NCBI GenBank assembly: GCA_017464645.1
Contig: JAFTZF010000006.1
Coordinates: forward strand, 1-47,318
Reading direction: 5' to 3'
DNA length: 47,318 nucleotides
Source of the DNA: Lachnospiraceae bacterium
GTDB lineage: Bacteria; Bacillota_A; Clostridia; Lachnospirales; Lachnospiraceae
Positions 17,542 to 26,501 of the stretch are shown in pieces. The notes under the pieces were generated by a model. It did no database searches, was not told the origin of the DNA, and saw only the letters and a list, made by a program, of their open reading frames with translations. A program made the position numbers and the translations under genes. The number at the start of each line of letters is the position of its first letter. The first letter of the stretch is position 1.

Positions 17542-19197
17542 ATGGAACACATAAAGGTGTTGTTTGAATTTATTGGCGGTCTGGGCATGTTCCTGTACGG
17601 CATGAATGTCATGGCAGACGGTCTGCAAAAATCTGCCGGCGGAAAAATGAAAGGCCTTATGAACTTTCTGACCAAGAACCGCTTCATGGCAGTTCTGGTG
17701 GGTGCAGGCATCACTGCGATCATTCAGAGTTCTTCCGCCACCACCGTTATGGTGGTTGGTTTTGTAAATGCCGGCCTGATCAACCTGACTCAGGCGGTAG
17801 GTGTGATCATGGGTGCCAATATCGGTACTACCATTACCGCATGGATCGTATCCATGGGAGAGTGGGCCAGCTTCTTAAAACCGGAGACCTTTGCGCCTCT
17901 GCTGATCGGTATCGGAGCTTTTATCTTACTGTCTACAAAGAAGGAAAAAGCAAAAGAGGCGGGACACATTCTCATTGGTTTTGGTGTATTGTTCATCGGT
18001 TTGTCTTTCATGTCCGATGCCATCAAGCCCTACCGTGATGCGCCGATCTTTACACAGGCATTCCAGGTGCTGGGAAGCAATCCGCTGTTAGGTATTTTGA
18101 CGGGTCTCATTGTAACAGCCATCATCCAGAGTTCTTCTGCATCTGTAGGTATTCTGCAGACCCTGGCAGCCAACGGTGTGGTAACCTGGAATTCTGCTGT
18201 TTTTATTACCTTGGGTCAGAATATCGGTACTTGTGTAACAGCTTTGATTTCCAGTTTGGGTGCACATAAAACTGCAAAGCGTGCTGCAGTGATCCACTTG
18301 CTGTTTAATATTATCGGTACCATCCTGTTCGGACTGGTTATGTTTGTAATATTCTTTATCTACAAGGATTTTGCAGCCTCTAATATCAGCAGTGTGCAGA
18401 TTTCTATTTTCCATACCATCTTTAATGTGACCAATACCGTTGTACTGTTCCCCTTTGCCAACTGGCTGGTAAAGATGTCCGGTGTGATCGTAAAAGGTTC
18501 AGAACAGGAAGAAGAGGACGAAGAGGCCATCAACCTGCCCCATCTGGATCAGCGTATTCTGGAGTCTCCTTCCTTTGCAGTGCAGATTGCATTGCAGGAA
18601 GTGGTACGTATGGGTGAACTGTCCATCCGTCATGCAGAACTGGCCTTTGACGCCCTGCGTACCGGCAATCCCAAGCGCGTGGAAAAGGCATACAAGATGG
18701 AAGAGACCATCAATGCATACGAAGAGAAGATGTGTGAATATCTGGCAGATATCAGCAAGACTTCTCTTACCGATGCACAGCGTCAGGTGGTGGGTAATCT
18801 GCTCTATACCGTTAACGATATCGAGCGTATGAGCGACCACTGCGACAATGTGACAGAGCTGGCAGAGGAAGCCATCAATGAAAAGATGCAGTTCTCCATG
18901 GAAGCTCAGCAGGGATTCCAGGAAATCAGTCAGTTGGTTCTGGATTCCATGAAAGCCTGCGTATTGGCCCGTCAGCAGGAGCAGATGGCTTATGTACAGC
19001 AGGTGCTTCAGCTGGAGGATGAGATCGACGAGATGGAAGAGGAGCTGCGTGCAAAACACATCGAGCGTCTTGCCCGGAATCAGTGTTCTGCAGCCAAGGG
19101 CGTTATCTTCCTGGATGTACTCAGCAACCTGGAGCGGATTTCTGACCATGCCTGCAACATTGTAGAATATGTGGCTGAGGAGAAGGAGAGTCAGTAA
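17542..19197 (+). CDS. Na/Pi cotransporter (NptA/YjbB-like) with C-terminal PhoU domain
   Basis: The ATG at 17542 is preceded by GGAGGGA; an ATG at 17494 in frame lies at the end of the Pho box and is rejected. The product is 551 residues. The membrane part (1 to about 320) has the two inverted Na/Pi repeats, each with a QSSSA motif: AIIQSSSATTVMVVGFVNAG near 56 and AIIQSSSASVGILQTLAANG near 194. Glu/Asp-rich linker near 330, then a PhoU-like helical domain with NDIERMSDHCDN and SNLERISDHACN. It moves phosphate with sodium across the membrane. phoR begins two bases after the stop, so transport and sensing share a transcript. Confidence 0.93.
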   Translation: MEHIKVLFEFIGGLGMFLYGMNVMADGLQKSAGGKMKGLMNFLTKNRFMAVLVGAGITAIIQSSSATTVMVVGFVNAGLINLTQAVGVIMGANIGTTITAWIVSMGEWASFLKPETFAPLLIGIGAFILLSTKKEKAKEAGHILIGFGVLFIGLSFMSDAIKPYRDAPIFTQAFQVLGSNPLLGILTGLIVTAIIQSSSASVGILQTLAANGVVTWNSAVFITLGQNIGTCVTALISSLGAHKTAKRAAVIHLLFNIIGTILFGLVMFVIFFIYKDFAASNISSVQISIFHTIFNVTNTVVLFPFANWLVKMSGVIVKGSEQEEEDEEAINLPHLDQRILESPSFAVQIALQEVVRMGELSIRHAELAFDALRTGNPKRVEKAYKMEETINAYEEKMCEYLADISKTSLTDAQRQVVGNLLYTVNDIERMSDHCDNVTELAEEAINEKMQFSMEAQQGFQEISQLVLDSMKACVLARQQEQMAYVQQVLQLEDEIDEMEEELRAKHIERLARNQCSAAKGVIFLDVLSNLERISDHACNIVEYVAEEKESQ

Positions 19198-19199
19198 AC

Positions 19200-20447
19200 A
19201 TGAAAAAGCGACTGTTTTTCCTATATGCAGCCATTGCAGTAGTTGCGCTTGTGACCTTTGAATATGCCTTTTGGAGCAACGGCTTCCGATACCTGGAAGA
19301 ACGCAGCCAGAGCGGATATCTGACCCAGGCAGAGATGCTGCGGGATATCTTTGAAGCAGAGGAAGTTCAGGAAAATCAGGAAATACAGGAATTTGCAGAC
19401 CGATACGGAGATGCGTACGGTCTGCGGATCACCATCATAGACCGGCAGGGAGAGGTGCTGGGAGAATCCCACAATCTGGATGTGCCCATGACCAATCACC
19501 TGGACCGGGAGGAAGTGCAGAAGGCGCTGGCAGGAGAAACCACCAGTGTCATCCGCAAATCCGCGACTTTTGGTATAGACTATTGCTACTGTGCAGTTCC
19601 CATGGAAACGGATACTTTTTCCGGTGTCATGCGAGTGGGTGTGCCCATGGAGGAACTGATGAATATGGGAGGAGAATTTATCCGTTCCACTGTATTGGCT
19701 ATGCTGGTACTGGTGTTGGTAGCCATGGGATTGATCATGTACTTCCGCCAGTATGTATCCGCCATGAAAAAGGTGGAGAACATGCGCAAGGAATTTGTTT
19801 CCAATGTGACCCATGAGCTGAAGACTCCCCTGACCTCTATCAAGGGCTTTGTGGAAACCCTGAAGGGCGGAGCTATTCACGATGAAAAATATGCCAATAA
19901 GTTTTTGGATATTATAGATCTGGAAGCAGAGCGGCTCACCAACCTGATCGACGACACCCTTTTGCTGTCAGAGATCGAAAGCAAAAAAGAAACCAACAAG
20001 ACACCCTGTGATGTAAATGCGGTCATCCAGGAAGTAGTGGATCTGCTGGAGCCCAAGGTGAAAGAGCATGTGCGGCTGATCTTTAAGCCGGAGCCTCAGG
20101 TACGGCTCTATACATGTAACAGGGACCGGATCAAGCAGCTGCTCATCAACCTGGTGGACAATGGGCTGAAGGCCACAGAATTTGGCGCAGTTACCATCAC
20201 CTGCTACAGTGACAGCCGGTATCTGAATCTGGAAATTGCCGACACCGGCATCGGGATGGAAGAGGAGCAGCTGGATCGGATCTTCGAGCGGTTCTACCGG
20301 GTGGACAAGGGACGCTCCAAAGCCCAGGGCGGCACGGGACTTGGTCTTTCCATCGTGAAGCATATCGTGGAATATTATCATGGGACCATACAGGTGACCA
20401 GTAAAGTAGGTGTGGGAACAGAGTTTAAGGTGCGCCTGCCCTATTAA
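19200..20447 (+). CDS. phoR: Phosphate-regulon sensor histidine kinase PhoR
   Basis: 415 residues. A helix at about 4-24, an extracytoplasmic sensor region (25-160) and a second helix (162-182) place the sensor outside. The dimerisation/phosphorylation box VSNVTHELKTPLTSIKGFVE has the phospho-acceptor His205. The ATP-binding domain shows NLVDNGLKA (N box), LEIADTGIGMEEE (G1), IFERFYRVDKGRS (F box) and GGTGLGLSIVKHIVE (G2). Autophosphorylates and passes phosphate to PhoP. Named from domain order and position between a Na/Pi carrier and the pst operon. No PAS domain is obvious between helix 2 and the His box. Confidence 0.92.
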   Translation: MKKRLFFLYAAIAVVALVTFEYAFWSNGFRYLEERSQSGYLTQAEMLRDIFEAEEVQENQEIQEFADRYGDAYGLRITIIDRQGEVLGESHNLDVPMTNHLDREEVQKALAGETTSVIRKSATFGIDYCYCAVPMETDTFSGVMRVGVPMEELMNMGGEFIRSTVLAMLVLVLVAMGLIMYFRQYVSAMKKVENMRKEFVSNVTHELKTPLTSIKGFVETLKGGAIHDEKYANKFLDIIDLEAERLTNLIDDTLLLSEIESKKETNKTPCDVNAVIQEVVDLLEPKVKEHVRLIFKPEPQVRLYTCNRDRIKQLLINLVDNGLKATEFGAVTITCYSDSRYLNLEIADTGIGMEEEQLDRIFERFYRVDKGRSKAQGGTGLGLSIVKHIVEYYHGTIQVTSKVGVGTEFKVRLPY

Positions 20448-20501
20448 GGCGGATGTTCCCAAGCTTCCGGAACATGGATTTTTAGAACAGGAGATGTAAG
20501 G

Positions 20502-21200
20502 ATGGCAAAAAAAGTAATATTGACCATTGATGACGAAGAACATATCTTGGATTTACTGGAATACAATCTGGAAAAGGGCGGCTATCAGGTTCTGCGGGCT
20601 GAAAGCGGCGAGAAGGGCCTGCGGATCCTGGAAAATATGCAGGTGGATCTGGTGCTGCTGGACTATATGCTGCCGGGTATTGACGGTATGGAGGTTCTGC
20701 GCACTATCCGAAAAAGCGAGCGCCTCTCAGCCCTTCCTGTCATTATGCTGACAGCCAAGGGAGAAGAGATTGACAAGGTGTTAGGCCTGGAAATGGGAGC
20801 GGATGATTACATCACCAAGCCCTTTGGCATCCATGAACTCATGGCCAGAGTAAAGGCTCTCCTGCGCCGGGCGACCCTGGAGAAGGTGGAGGCCACACCG
20901 GAAGAAAAAATTCTCATTGGCGATCTGCTGATCAACAATACAGCCAGAGAAGTGCAGGTAAACGGCCAGTCGGTGGCTCTGTCCCTGAAAGAATTTGAAC
21001 TTTTGTATCTGCTGGCGACCCATCGCAACCGGGTATTTGACAGAGAGCAGCTTTTGGAGTTAATATGGGGGTATGAATACTCGGGCGAAACCCGGACCGT
21101 AGATGTGCATATCCGAAACCTGCGCAAGAAAATTGAGCATGACCCGGATCAGCCTGCCTATATCCAGACCGTCCGCGGTATCGGCTATAAATTTGTATGA
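20502..21200 (+). CDS. phoP: Phosphate-regulon response regulator (PhoP/PhoB, OmpR family)
   Basis: 232 residues. Receiver domain with acidic pair IDDEEH, phospho-acceptor Asp54 in VLLDYMLPGIDG, Thr in IMLTAKG and Lys in YITKPFG. The C-terminal winged helix has LSLKEFELLYLLATHRNRVF and TVDVHIRNLRKKIE. It binds repeat boxes such as those at 17442 and 21958 and activates phosphate uptake genes. Start 54 bases after phoR, behind GGAGATG. Named from context; PhoB would be the equivalent name in other groups. Confidence 0.93.
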   Translation: MAKKVILTIDDEEHILDLLEYNLEKGGYQVLRAESGEKGLRILENMQVDLVLLDYMLPGIDGMEVLRTIRKSERLSALPVIMLTAKGEEIDKVLGLEMGADDYITKPFGIHELMARVKALLRRATLEKVEATPEEKILIGDLLINNTAREVQVNGQSVALSLKEFELLYLLATHRNRVFDREQLLELIWGYEYSGETRTVDVHIRNLRKKIEHDPDQPAYIQTVRGIGYKFV

Positions 21201-21210
21201 GGAGCAGGCA

Positions 21211-21849
21211 ATGGGAGCTTTGACCGATAAAAAGCAAATACGAAATATTAGATACAGGCTGGCGGTACTTTTGTGCGTCGGCCTTCTTCTGTCTGGATGC
21301 GGCCATGCATCAGGCAATACCTCTGAGCAGAAGGTGGAGCCCGAAGAGGAGCAGCTTACCGTTTCGGAGGAGAACACTGCAGCTGACCAGGTGCTGGAGG
21401 TGGGAGTCCTGATGGATTATTCCGCCCCTTATGCAGTGGCGGTATTTGAGACTTTTTCTGTGGCTGCCGGTAAGGCGGACACACCTGTGGCCGTGGAACT
21501 GCATGACTGCCGGGATGGATATGAAGCCTATCAGGACTGCCTGGAGCTGTTTCAGGACCGAAGTGTGGAGCTGCTTATGGTGGACATGATGGAGGACTTT
21601 TCAGAAGAGGAGCAGCAGAACCTGGCAGAGGGGATCCGGGATCTGGGCATTCCCGTACTGTATTTCGGAACTGTGCCGGAGGAAGAGACTCTGGAGATCA
21701 CCGGCGGCCGGTATGTGGGCCTGTCTGAGAAGGAAGAGAAGGAACTGAAAAAGATTCTGAAAAAAGACGGTTTTGAAGAATCTGAGTATCCTGAGAAGGC
21801 TGTAAAAACGGGAGAAGAGCTGCTGCAGCTGGTGCTGGAGCAGATGTAA
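21211..21849 (+). CDS. Lipoprotein resembling half of a type I periplasmic binding protein
   Basis: The ATG at 21211 follows GAGGAG and lies 10 bases after the phoP stop; the longer frame from 21103 runs inside phoP and is rejected. The product is 212 residues with a lipobox LLLSGCGH near residue 27, so it is a lipid-anchored surface protein. A Glu-rich linker follows. The remainder (VLEVGVLMDYSAPYAVAVFE, then LLMVDMMEDF, then LGIPVLYFGTVPEE) alternates strands and helices like the N-terminal lobe of sugar-binding type I proteins, but a second lobe is absent. Its place between phoP and pstS suggests a phosphate-starvation role. Function otherwise unknown. Confidence 0.75.
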   Translation: MGALTDKKQIRNIRYRLAVLLCVGLLLSGCGHASGNTSEQKVEPEEEQLTVSEENTAADQVLEVGVLMDYSAPYAVAVFETFSVAAGKADTPVAVELHDCRDGYEAYQDCLELFQDRSVELLMVDMMEDFSEEEQQNLAEGIRDLGIPVLYFGTVPEEETLEITGGRYVGLSEKEEKELKKILKKDGFEESEYPEKAVKTGEELLQLVLEQM

Positions 21850-21882
21850 GAGCAGGAACAAAATAAGAAGCACAAAACCACG

Positions 21883-21912
21883 AGGCGAGGATGAAAGTCC
21901 CCGCCTTTTTTT
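21883..21912 (+). terminator. Terminator after the phoRP-lipoprotein unit
   Basis: AGGCG-A-GGA pairs with TCC-C-CGCCT (one mismatch) around TGAAAG, then a T-run. It separates the regulator unit from the pst unit. Confidence 0.8.
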
Positions 21913-21957
21913 CTGTTGTAAGCTTCCCCAAAAGCTTCATAAAACTGTCGAGAGAAC

Positions 21958-22012
21958 TTAACAAAAACTTTTCAGAAGTCCACTTTTACACTTAACATAC
22001 CGGAATTATCAT
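21958..22012 (+). promoter_or_regulatory. Putative PhoP box and promoter of pstSCAB-phoU
   Basis: TTAACA at 21958 and TTTTCA at 21969 are 11 bases apart; TTTACA (21985) and TTAACA (21992) lie further along. TATCAT at 22007-22012 is a possible -10, 16 bases after TTTACA. The spacing is less regular than in the box at 17442, but the same hexamers recur in front of the second phosphate unit. Confidence 0.6.
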
Positions 22013-22074
22013 GAAATTACAGGGATGAACAAGAGAGTTCCTAAAATCGTATTTTACAAGAGGAGACGAAAAAG

Positions 22075-22998
22075 ATGAAAAAGAAGATTGTTGCAATTTT
22101 AATGACTATGACCATGTGCGCAGCTGCACTGGCTGGCTGTGGAAACAAAGAAGCAGACGACACCAACTATGGTAAAGACGCAGGTTGGCAGACCGGAGAG
22201 ACAAGTGATTTTGATGCGGCCATGGGTATTTCCGTAATTTCCCGTGAGGATGGCTCCGGTACCAGAGGCGCATTCATCGAGCTGTTCGGTGTAGAGCAGA
22301 AAAACGAGGCAGGTAAGAAAGTAGATTACACCACAGTAGAGGCCACCATTACCAACAACACCTCAGTTATGATGACGACCGTAGCAGGGGATGAATATTC
22401 CATTGGGTATATTTCCCTGGGTTCTCTGAACAATACGGTAAAGGCTCTGAAGATTGACGGAGTAGAGGCATCTGTGGAGAACATCAAGAACGACACTTAC
22501 AAAGTAGCAAGACCCTTTAATATCGCAACCAAAGGGGATATGAACGATGCGGCAAAAGATTTCGTGAACTACATCATGAGCGCTGAAGGCCAGGCGATCA
22601 TTGCGGATAACGGATATATTACCATCGATGATGCAGCACCTGCATTTGCAGGCGGCCAGGCAGAAGGCAAGGTTGTGGTAGCAGGTTCTTCCTCCGTATC
22701 CCCGGTTATGGAAAAACTGGCAGAAGGTTATCAGGCACTGAATGGAAAAGTAAAGATTGAACTGCAGACCAGCGACTCCACCACCGGTATGACATCTGCA
22801 ATCGACGGAACCTGTGACATCGGAATGGCCTCCAGAGCGCTGAAAGAGGCAGAAGAAGCTGAACTGACCGCAACTACCATTGCAATGGACGGCATCGCAG
22901 TGATCGTAAACAAAGCAAACCCGGCAGAAGATCTGGCAGCAGATCAGGTAAGAGCAATCTTCATGGGTGAGACCCTCAGCTGGGACGAAGTACAGTAA
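22075..22998 (+). CDS. pstS: Phosphate-binding lipoprotein PstS, circularly permuted
   Basis: 307 residues with lipobox LAGC (Cys22). It binds phosphate outside the membrane for PstCAB. The order of segments is reversed relative to ordinary PstS. Here ISREDGSGTRGAF (55-67), IGYISLGSLNNTVKALKIDG (110-129), VARPFNIATKG and AEGQAIIADNGYI (170-182), which are normally C-terminal, come first. The segments VVAGSSSVSPVMEKLAEGYQ (201-220), TSDSTTGMTSAI, TCDIGMASRALKE and DGIAVIVNKANP (272-283) with the final LSWDEVQ, normally N-terminal, come second. The end of the protein (WDEV) is what normally precedes the ISREDGSGTR segment, so the cut is clean. Start behind AGAGGAG. First gene of the pst operon. 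Confidence 0.92.
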   Translation: MKKKIVAILMTMTMCAAALAGCGNKEADDTNYGKDAGWQTGETSDFDAAMGISVISREDGSGTRGAFIELFGVEQKNEAGKKVDYTTVEATITNNTSVMMTTVAGDEYSIGYISLGSLNNTVKALKIDGVEASVENIKNDTYKVARPFNIATKGDMNDAAKDFVNYIMSAEGQAIIADNGYITIDDAAPAFAGGQAEGKVVVAGSSSVSPVMEKLAEGYQALNGKVKIELQTSDSTTGMTSAIDGTCDIGMASRALKEAEEAELTATTIAMDGIAVIVNKANPAEDLAADQVRAIFMGETLSWDEVQ

Positions 22999-23023
22999 GA
23001 CCAAGAATCAGAGGAATGAGAAA

Positions 23024-23935
23024 ATGATGAGTAGCAGGGGCGAAGTGAAAAAAACCTTATCCGGCGGCCATCTGACAGAAAAGGTAATGCAGGCAGTGTT
23101 CTTTCTGGCTGCCTGCACCTCTGTGTTAGCAGTGGTATTGATCTGTGTATTCCTGTTTGCAAACGGAGTTCCGGCCATTGGAGAAATCGGTGTGCTGGAC
23201 TTTCTGCTGGGAAAAACCTGGATGCCGGGCAATGATATCTACGGGATATGGCCTTTTATCCTGGGCAGCATCTACGTGACGGCAGGAGCAATTCTTATTG
23301 GTGTACCCATAGGAATTTTGACGGCTGTTTTCATGGCGAAATACTGTCCCAAACGGATTTACGGGCCATTAAAGGCAGCTACGGACCTGCTGGCGGGTAT
23401 CCCTTCGGTAGTCTACGGCTTCTTCGGTATGGTAGTGCTGGTACCTGTGGTGCGCACCATGGGGCGGGAGCTGTTCCATGTAAGCGGAAATGGTAACTGG
23501 ATGCTGACAGCCTGTATTTTGCTGGGTATCATGATTCTTCCTACCATTATCGGCCTGGCAGAGTCTGCGATCCGCAGTGTGCCGGACAGCTATTATGAGG
23601 GCGCCCTGGCATTGGGGGCCACCAAGGAACGCAGCCTGTTTTTTGTTGTATTGCCAGCGGCCAAGTCCGGAATTCTGGCAGCGGTGGTGCTGGGCATCGG
23701 CCGGGCCATCGGGGAGACCATGGCAGTGATCATGGTGGCAGGAAACCAGCCCAGAATGCCCAAGGGCCTGCTGCAGGGTGTGCGGACCATGACCTCCAAT
23801 ATTGTAATGGAGATGGGCTATGCGGCCGGACTGCACAGAGAAGCCCTGATTGCCACAGCAGTGGTGCTGTTTGTATTCATTTTACTGATCAATCTGTGCG
23901 TTTCTGCATTGAACAGGAGGAAGAGCCATGGATAA
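23024..23935 (+). CDS. pstC: Phosphate ABC transporter permease PstC
   Basis: 303 residues. I take the first of two adjacent ATGs (23024, 23027) behind GAGGA; the longer frame from 22967 overlaps pstS and is rejected. About six hydrophobic segments. The ABC-permease cytoplasmic loop is seen as SYYEGALALGATKERSLFFV, and YGPLKAATDLLAGIPSVVYG, GIMILPTIIGLAESAIRSVP and GIGRAIGETMAVIMVAGN are standard PstC stretches. Forms the membrane channel with PstA. Confidence 0.95.
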   Translation: MMSSRGEVKKTLSGGHLTEKVMQAVFFLAACTSVLAVVLICVFLFANGVPAIGEIGVLDFLLGKTWMPGNDIYGIWPFILGSIYVTAGAILIGVPIGILTAVFMAKYCPKRIYGPLKAATDLLAGIPSVVYGFFGMVVLVPVVRTMGRELFHVSGNGNWMLTACILLGIMILPTIIGLAESAIRSVPDSYYEGALALGATKERSLFFVVLPAAKSGILAAVVLGIGRAIGETMAVIMVAGNQPRMPKGLLQGVRTMTSNIVMEMGYAAGLHREALIATAVVLFVFILLINLCVSALNRRKSHG

Positions 23936-24803
23936 GTGCAATCAAATGACCACAAAAGAAAAGCTGGCGTCTTATGTGCGCCACCCGGGCTCCATGGCAT
24001 TGCTTTTGCTGGTTGTGCTGGCATCCCTCATTACCTTTGCAGTGCTGATTTTTATTGTGGCTTATATTTTGATAAAAGGCATTCCGAACCTGACACCGGA
24101 GCTGTTTTCCATTACCTACAATTCGGAAAACGCATCCTTGCTGCCGGCCCTGATCAATACAGTGATCATGGTGGCAGTGGCTTTGCTGCTGGCAGTGCCT
24201 CTGGGCATTTTCTCCGCTATTTTTCTGGTGGAATATGCCAGACGGGGGAATAAATTTGTGAATGTCATCCGGGTAACGGCAGAAACCCTGTCCGGCATAC
24301 CCTCTATCGTTTACGGCTTGTTCGGCATGCTGTTCTTCGGAAAGGTGCTGGGCATCAGCTATACCATGTTATCCGGCGCGTTTACAGTGGCCATCATGAT
24401 TCTGCCGCTGATCATGCGAAGCACGGAAGAAGCATTAAAAGCAGTGCCTGACAGCTATCGGGAGGGCAGCTACGGCCTGGGAGCAGGCCGGCTTCGGACG
24501 GTATTTCGGATCGTGCTCCCCAGCGCCATCCCCGGTATCCTGGCCGGTGTCATTCTGGGCATCGGAAGAATCGTGGGTGAAACGGCGGCCCTTATGTACA
24601 CGGCAGGAACGGTTCCCCAGGTGGCAGGAACTCTGCTGACTTCAGGACGAACTTTGGCGGTACATATGTATGTGTTGTCCGGCGAGGGCCTGTATGTGAA
24701 TCAGGCCTATGCTACAGCCGTAGTGCTGCTGTTGCTGGTGGTAGGAATCAACCTGCTGTCTGCGCAAGCGGCCAAGGGCCTGAAGAAAAAGGCCGGAGCA
24801 TAG
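23928..24803 (+). CDS. pstA: Phosphate ABC transporter permease PstA
   Basis: 291 residues, six membrane segments. [58 protein letters not shown] (coupling loop for PstB) and [17 protein letters not shown] identify it. It overlaps pstC by eight bases, so the two are translated together. It pairs with PstC to form the transmembrane path for phosphate. Confidence 0.95.
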   Translation: MDKCNQMTTKEKLASYVRHPGSMALLLLVVLASLITFAVLIFIVAYILIKGIPNLTPELFSITYNSENASLLPALINTVIMVAVALLLAVPLGIFSAIFLVEYARRGNKFVNVIRVTAETLSGIPSIVYGLFGMLFFGKVLGISYTMLSGAFTVAIMILPLIMRSTEEALKAVPDSYREGSYGLGAGRLRTVFRIVLPSAIPGILAGVILGIGRIVGETAALMYTAGTVPQVAGTLLTSGRTLAVHMYVLSGEGLYVNQAYATAVVLLLLVVGINLLSAQAAKGLKKKAGA

Positions 24804-24846
24804 AAAGGCGGCTGCGATTGTCAGTTGTCAGGAAAGGAAAAGAAGT

Positions 24847-25599
24847 ATGAATACAAAAATGAGTGTTGAAGATCTGGATCTGTTTTATGGAGACTTTCAG
24901 GCACTGAAGCAGATTTCCATGGATATAAATGCTGGCGAGATCACGGCTTTCATTGGTCCCAGCGGTTGCGGAAAGTCCACCCTGTTAAAGACCCTGAACC
25001 GTATGAATGATCTGGTAGCAGACTGTAAGATTACAGGAAAAGTAACCTTGGATGATCAGGATATTTACCATGGTATGGATGTAAACCTGCTGAGAAAGCG
25101 GGTGGGCATGGTGTTCCAGAAGCCCAATCCCTTCCCTATGAGTATTTATGATAACATTGCCTTTGGCCCCCGGACCCACGGCATCCGCAGCAAGGCAAAG
25201 CTGGATGAGATCGTGGAGACTTCCCTGCGAAGTGCAGCAATCTGGGAGGAGACAAAGGACCGCTTAAAGCAGAGTGCTCTTGGTATGTCCGGCGGACAGC
25301 AGCAGCGCCTGTGCATTGCAAGAGCCCTGGCGGTGCAGCCGGATGTGCTGTTGATGGATGAGCCCACCAGCGCGCTGGACCCCATCTCCACCTCAAAGAT
25401 CGAGGACTTGTGTATGGAGCTGAAAGAGAAGTATACCATCATCATGGTAACGCACAATATGCAGCAGGCGGCCCGTATTTCCGACAAGACGGCCTTTTTC
25501 CTGTTGGGAGAAGTGATCGAGTATGGAGAGACAGATCAGATTTTTTCCATGCCGAAGGATTCACGAACAGAAGGATATATTTCGGGGAGGTTTGGTTGA
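24847..25599 (+). CDS. pstB: Phosphate ABC transporter ATP-binding protein PstB
   Basis: 250 residues, the usual size. Walker [21 protein letters not shown] (near 37), Q-loop [20 protein letters not shown] (near 90), signature [19 protein letters not shown] (near 145) and Walker [13 protein letters not shown] (near 168). The NRMND and QKPNPFP stretches are PstB-specific. It powers uptake through PstCA. Start behind GGAAAGGAAA; phoU starts two bases after its stop. Confidence 0.96.
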   Translation: MNTKMSVEDLDLFYGDFQALKQISMDINAGEITAFIGPSGCGKSTLLKTLNRMNDLVADCKITGKVTLDDQDIYHGMDVNLLRKRVGMVFQKPNPFPMSIYDNIAFGPRTHGIRSKAKLDEIVETSLRSAAIWEETKDRLKQSALGMSGGQQQRLCIARALAVQPDVLLMDEPTSALDPISTSKIEDLCMELKEKYTIIMVTHNMQQAARISDKTAFFLLGEVIEYGETDQIFSMPKDSRTEGYISGRFG

Positions 25600-25601
25600 T
25601 T

Positions 25602-26249
25602 ATGAGAGATTATTTCGAAGAACAGCTGCGTAAGCTGGAAACTCAGATGATCACCCTGGGCGCCATGTGCCAGGAGGCAATTTCAGAGGCTACGAAGGCT
25701 CTGGCAGAAGGGGATTTTGAACTGGCAGAGCAGGTCATGAAGCAGGATGTAAAAGTGAATCAGCAGGAGCGGGAAATTGAGAACCTGTGCTTAAAGCTGC
25801 TGCTGCATCAGCAGCCCATGGCCGGCGATCTGCGAAACATTTCCGCAGCCTTAAAAATGATCACAGACCTGGAGCGGCTGGGAGACCAGGCAGCGGATAT
25901 TGCAGAGATCGTAGCAAAAGCAAAACTGAAGCTGCCGGAAAATTTCCAGCATATCAGTAAGATGGGAAGTCTGGCCATGGATATGGTTTCCGACAGCCTG
26001 AAGGCTTATGTGGACCGGGATCTGGACCTGGCCAGAAAAGTCATTGACTCTGATGATGCGGTAGATGAGCTGTTTGTCCAGATAAAGGAAGAGTTGGTGG
26101 AAACCATTCGGGAAAATGGTGAAACCAGTGAGATGGCGCTGGATCTGTTTACCATTACCAAGTATTACGAGCGAATCGGCGACCACGCCACCAATGTGGC
26201 AGAGTGGGTGGAATATGCGTTGACAGGCGTACATCGAAAAGATTTTTAA
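25602..26249 (+). CDS. phoU: Phosphate signalling protein PhoU
   Basis: 215 residues, starting at the ATG at 25602 with GGGGAGG upstream; the longer open frame from 25410 lies within pstB and is rejected. Two three-helix PhoU repeats are visible, each with its metal-binding E/D-rich helix: ALKMITDLERLGDQAADIAE near 85 and LFTITKYYERIGDHATNVAE near 184. It links PstSCAB to PhoR and keeps the regulon off when phosphate is ample. Last gene of the pst operon. Confidence 0.95.
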   Translation: MRDYFEEQLRKLETQMITLGAMCQEAISEATKALAEGDFELAEQVMKQDVKVNQQEREIENLCLKLLLHQQPMAGDLRNISAALKMITDLERLGDQAADIAEIVAKAKLKLPENFQHISKMGSLAMDMVSDSLKAYVDRDLDLARKVIDSDDAVDELFVQIKEELVETIRENGETSEMALDLFTITKYYERIGDHATNVAEWVEYALTGVHRKDF

Positions 26250-26283
26250 AAATCAGAATCGTTGCTTTTATGAAAAGTCCCGG

Positions 26284-26341
26284 AGAATCCGTTTTATACA
26301 GGTGGTTTTCCGGGATATTTTGTTGGAAACCACCTGATTCT
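26284..26341 (+). other. Extended stem-loop after phoU
   Basis: Inner arms CAGGTGGTTTTCC (26299-26311) and GGAAACCACCTG (26325-26336), with outer arms AGAATC (26284-26289) and GATTCT (26336-26341). No T-run follows, so it is a weak terminator or a 3'-end stabilising or processing hairpin of the pst transcript. Confidence 0.6.
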
Positions 26342-26466
26342 GTGCCAAACCTGCCTAAAATATCAGAATATTTTAAAAAATACGCGCAATTATAGCAGAT
26401 AATAAAGAAAAGAAATGAAAGAAGATTGATAAAATAAAAATAATTTTAAAATTATTAAAAAAAGTA

Positions 26467-26495
26467 TTGACAAATACAAAAAGACAGATTATAAT
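26467..26495 (+). promoter_or_regulatory. Consensus sigma-70 promoter driving a gene-free region
   Basis: TTGACA (26467-26472), a spacer of exactly 17 bases, and TATAAT (26490-26495). Both hexamers match the consensus in full. No ribosome-site-plus-start follows that leads into a credible gene. It would drive transcription from about 26502. Confidence 0.85.
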
Positions 26496-26501
26496 AAGAC
26501 C

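Noticed and set aside
22075..22998. PstS order explained by a frameshift or assembly error
   Set aside because: The frame is single and uninterrupted, has a lipobox and a ribosome site, and ends nine codons after a natural domain border just before pstC; a join error would not give so clean a permutation.
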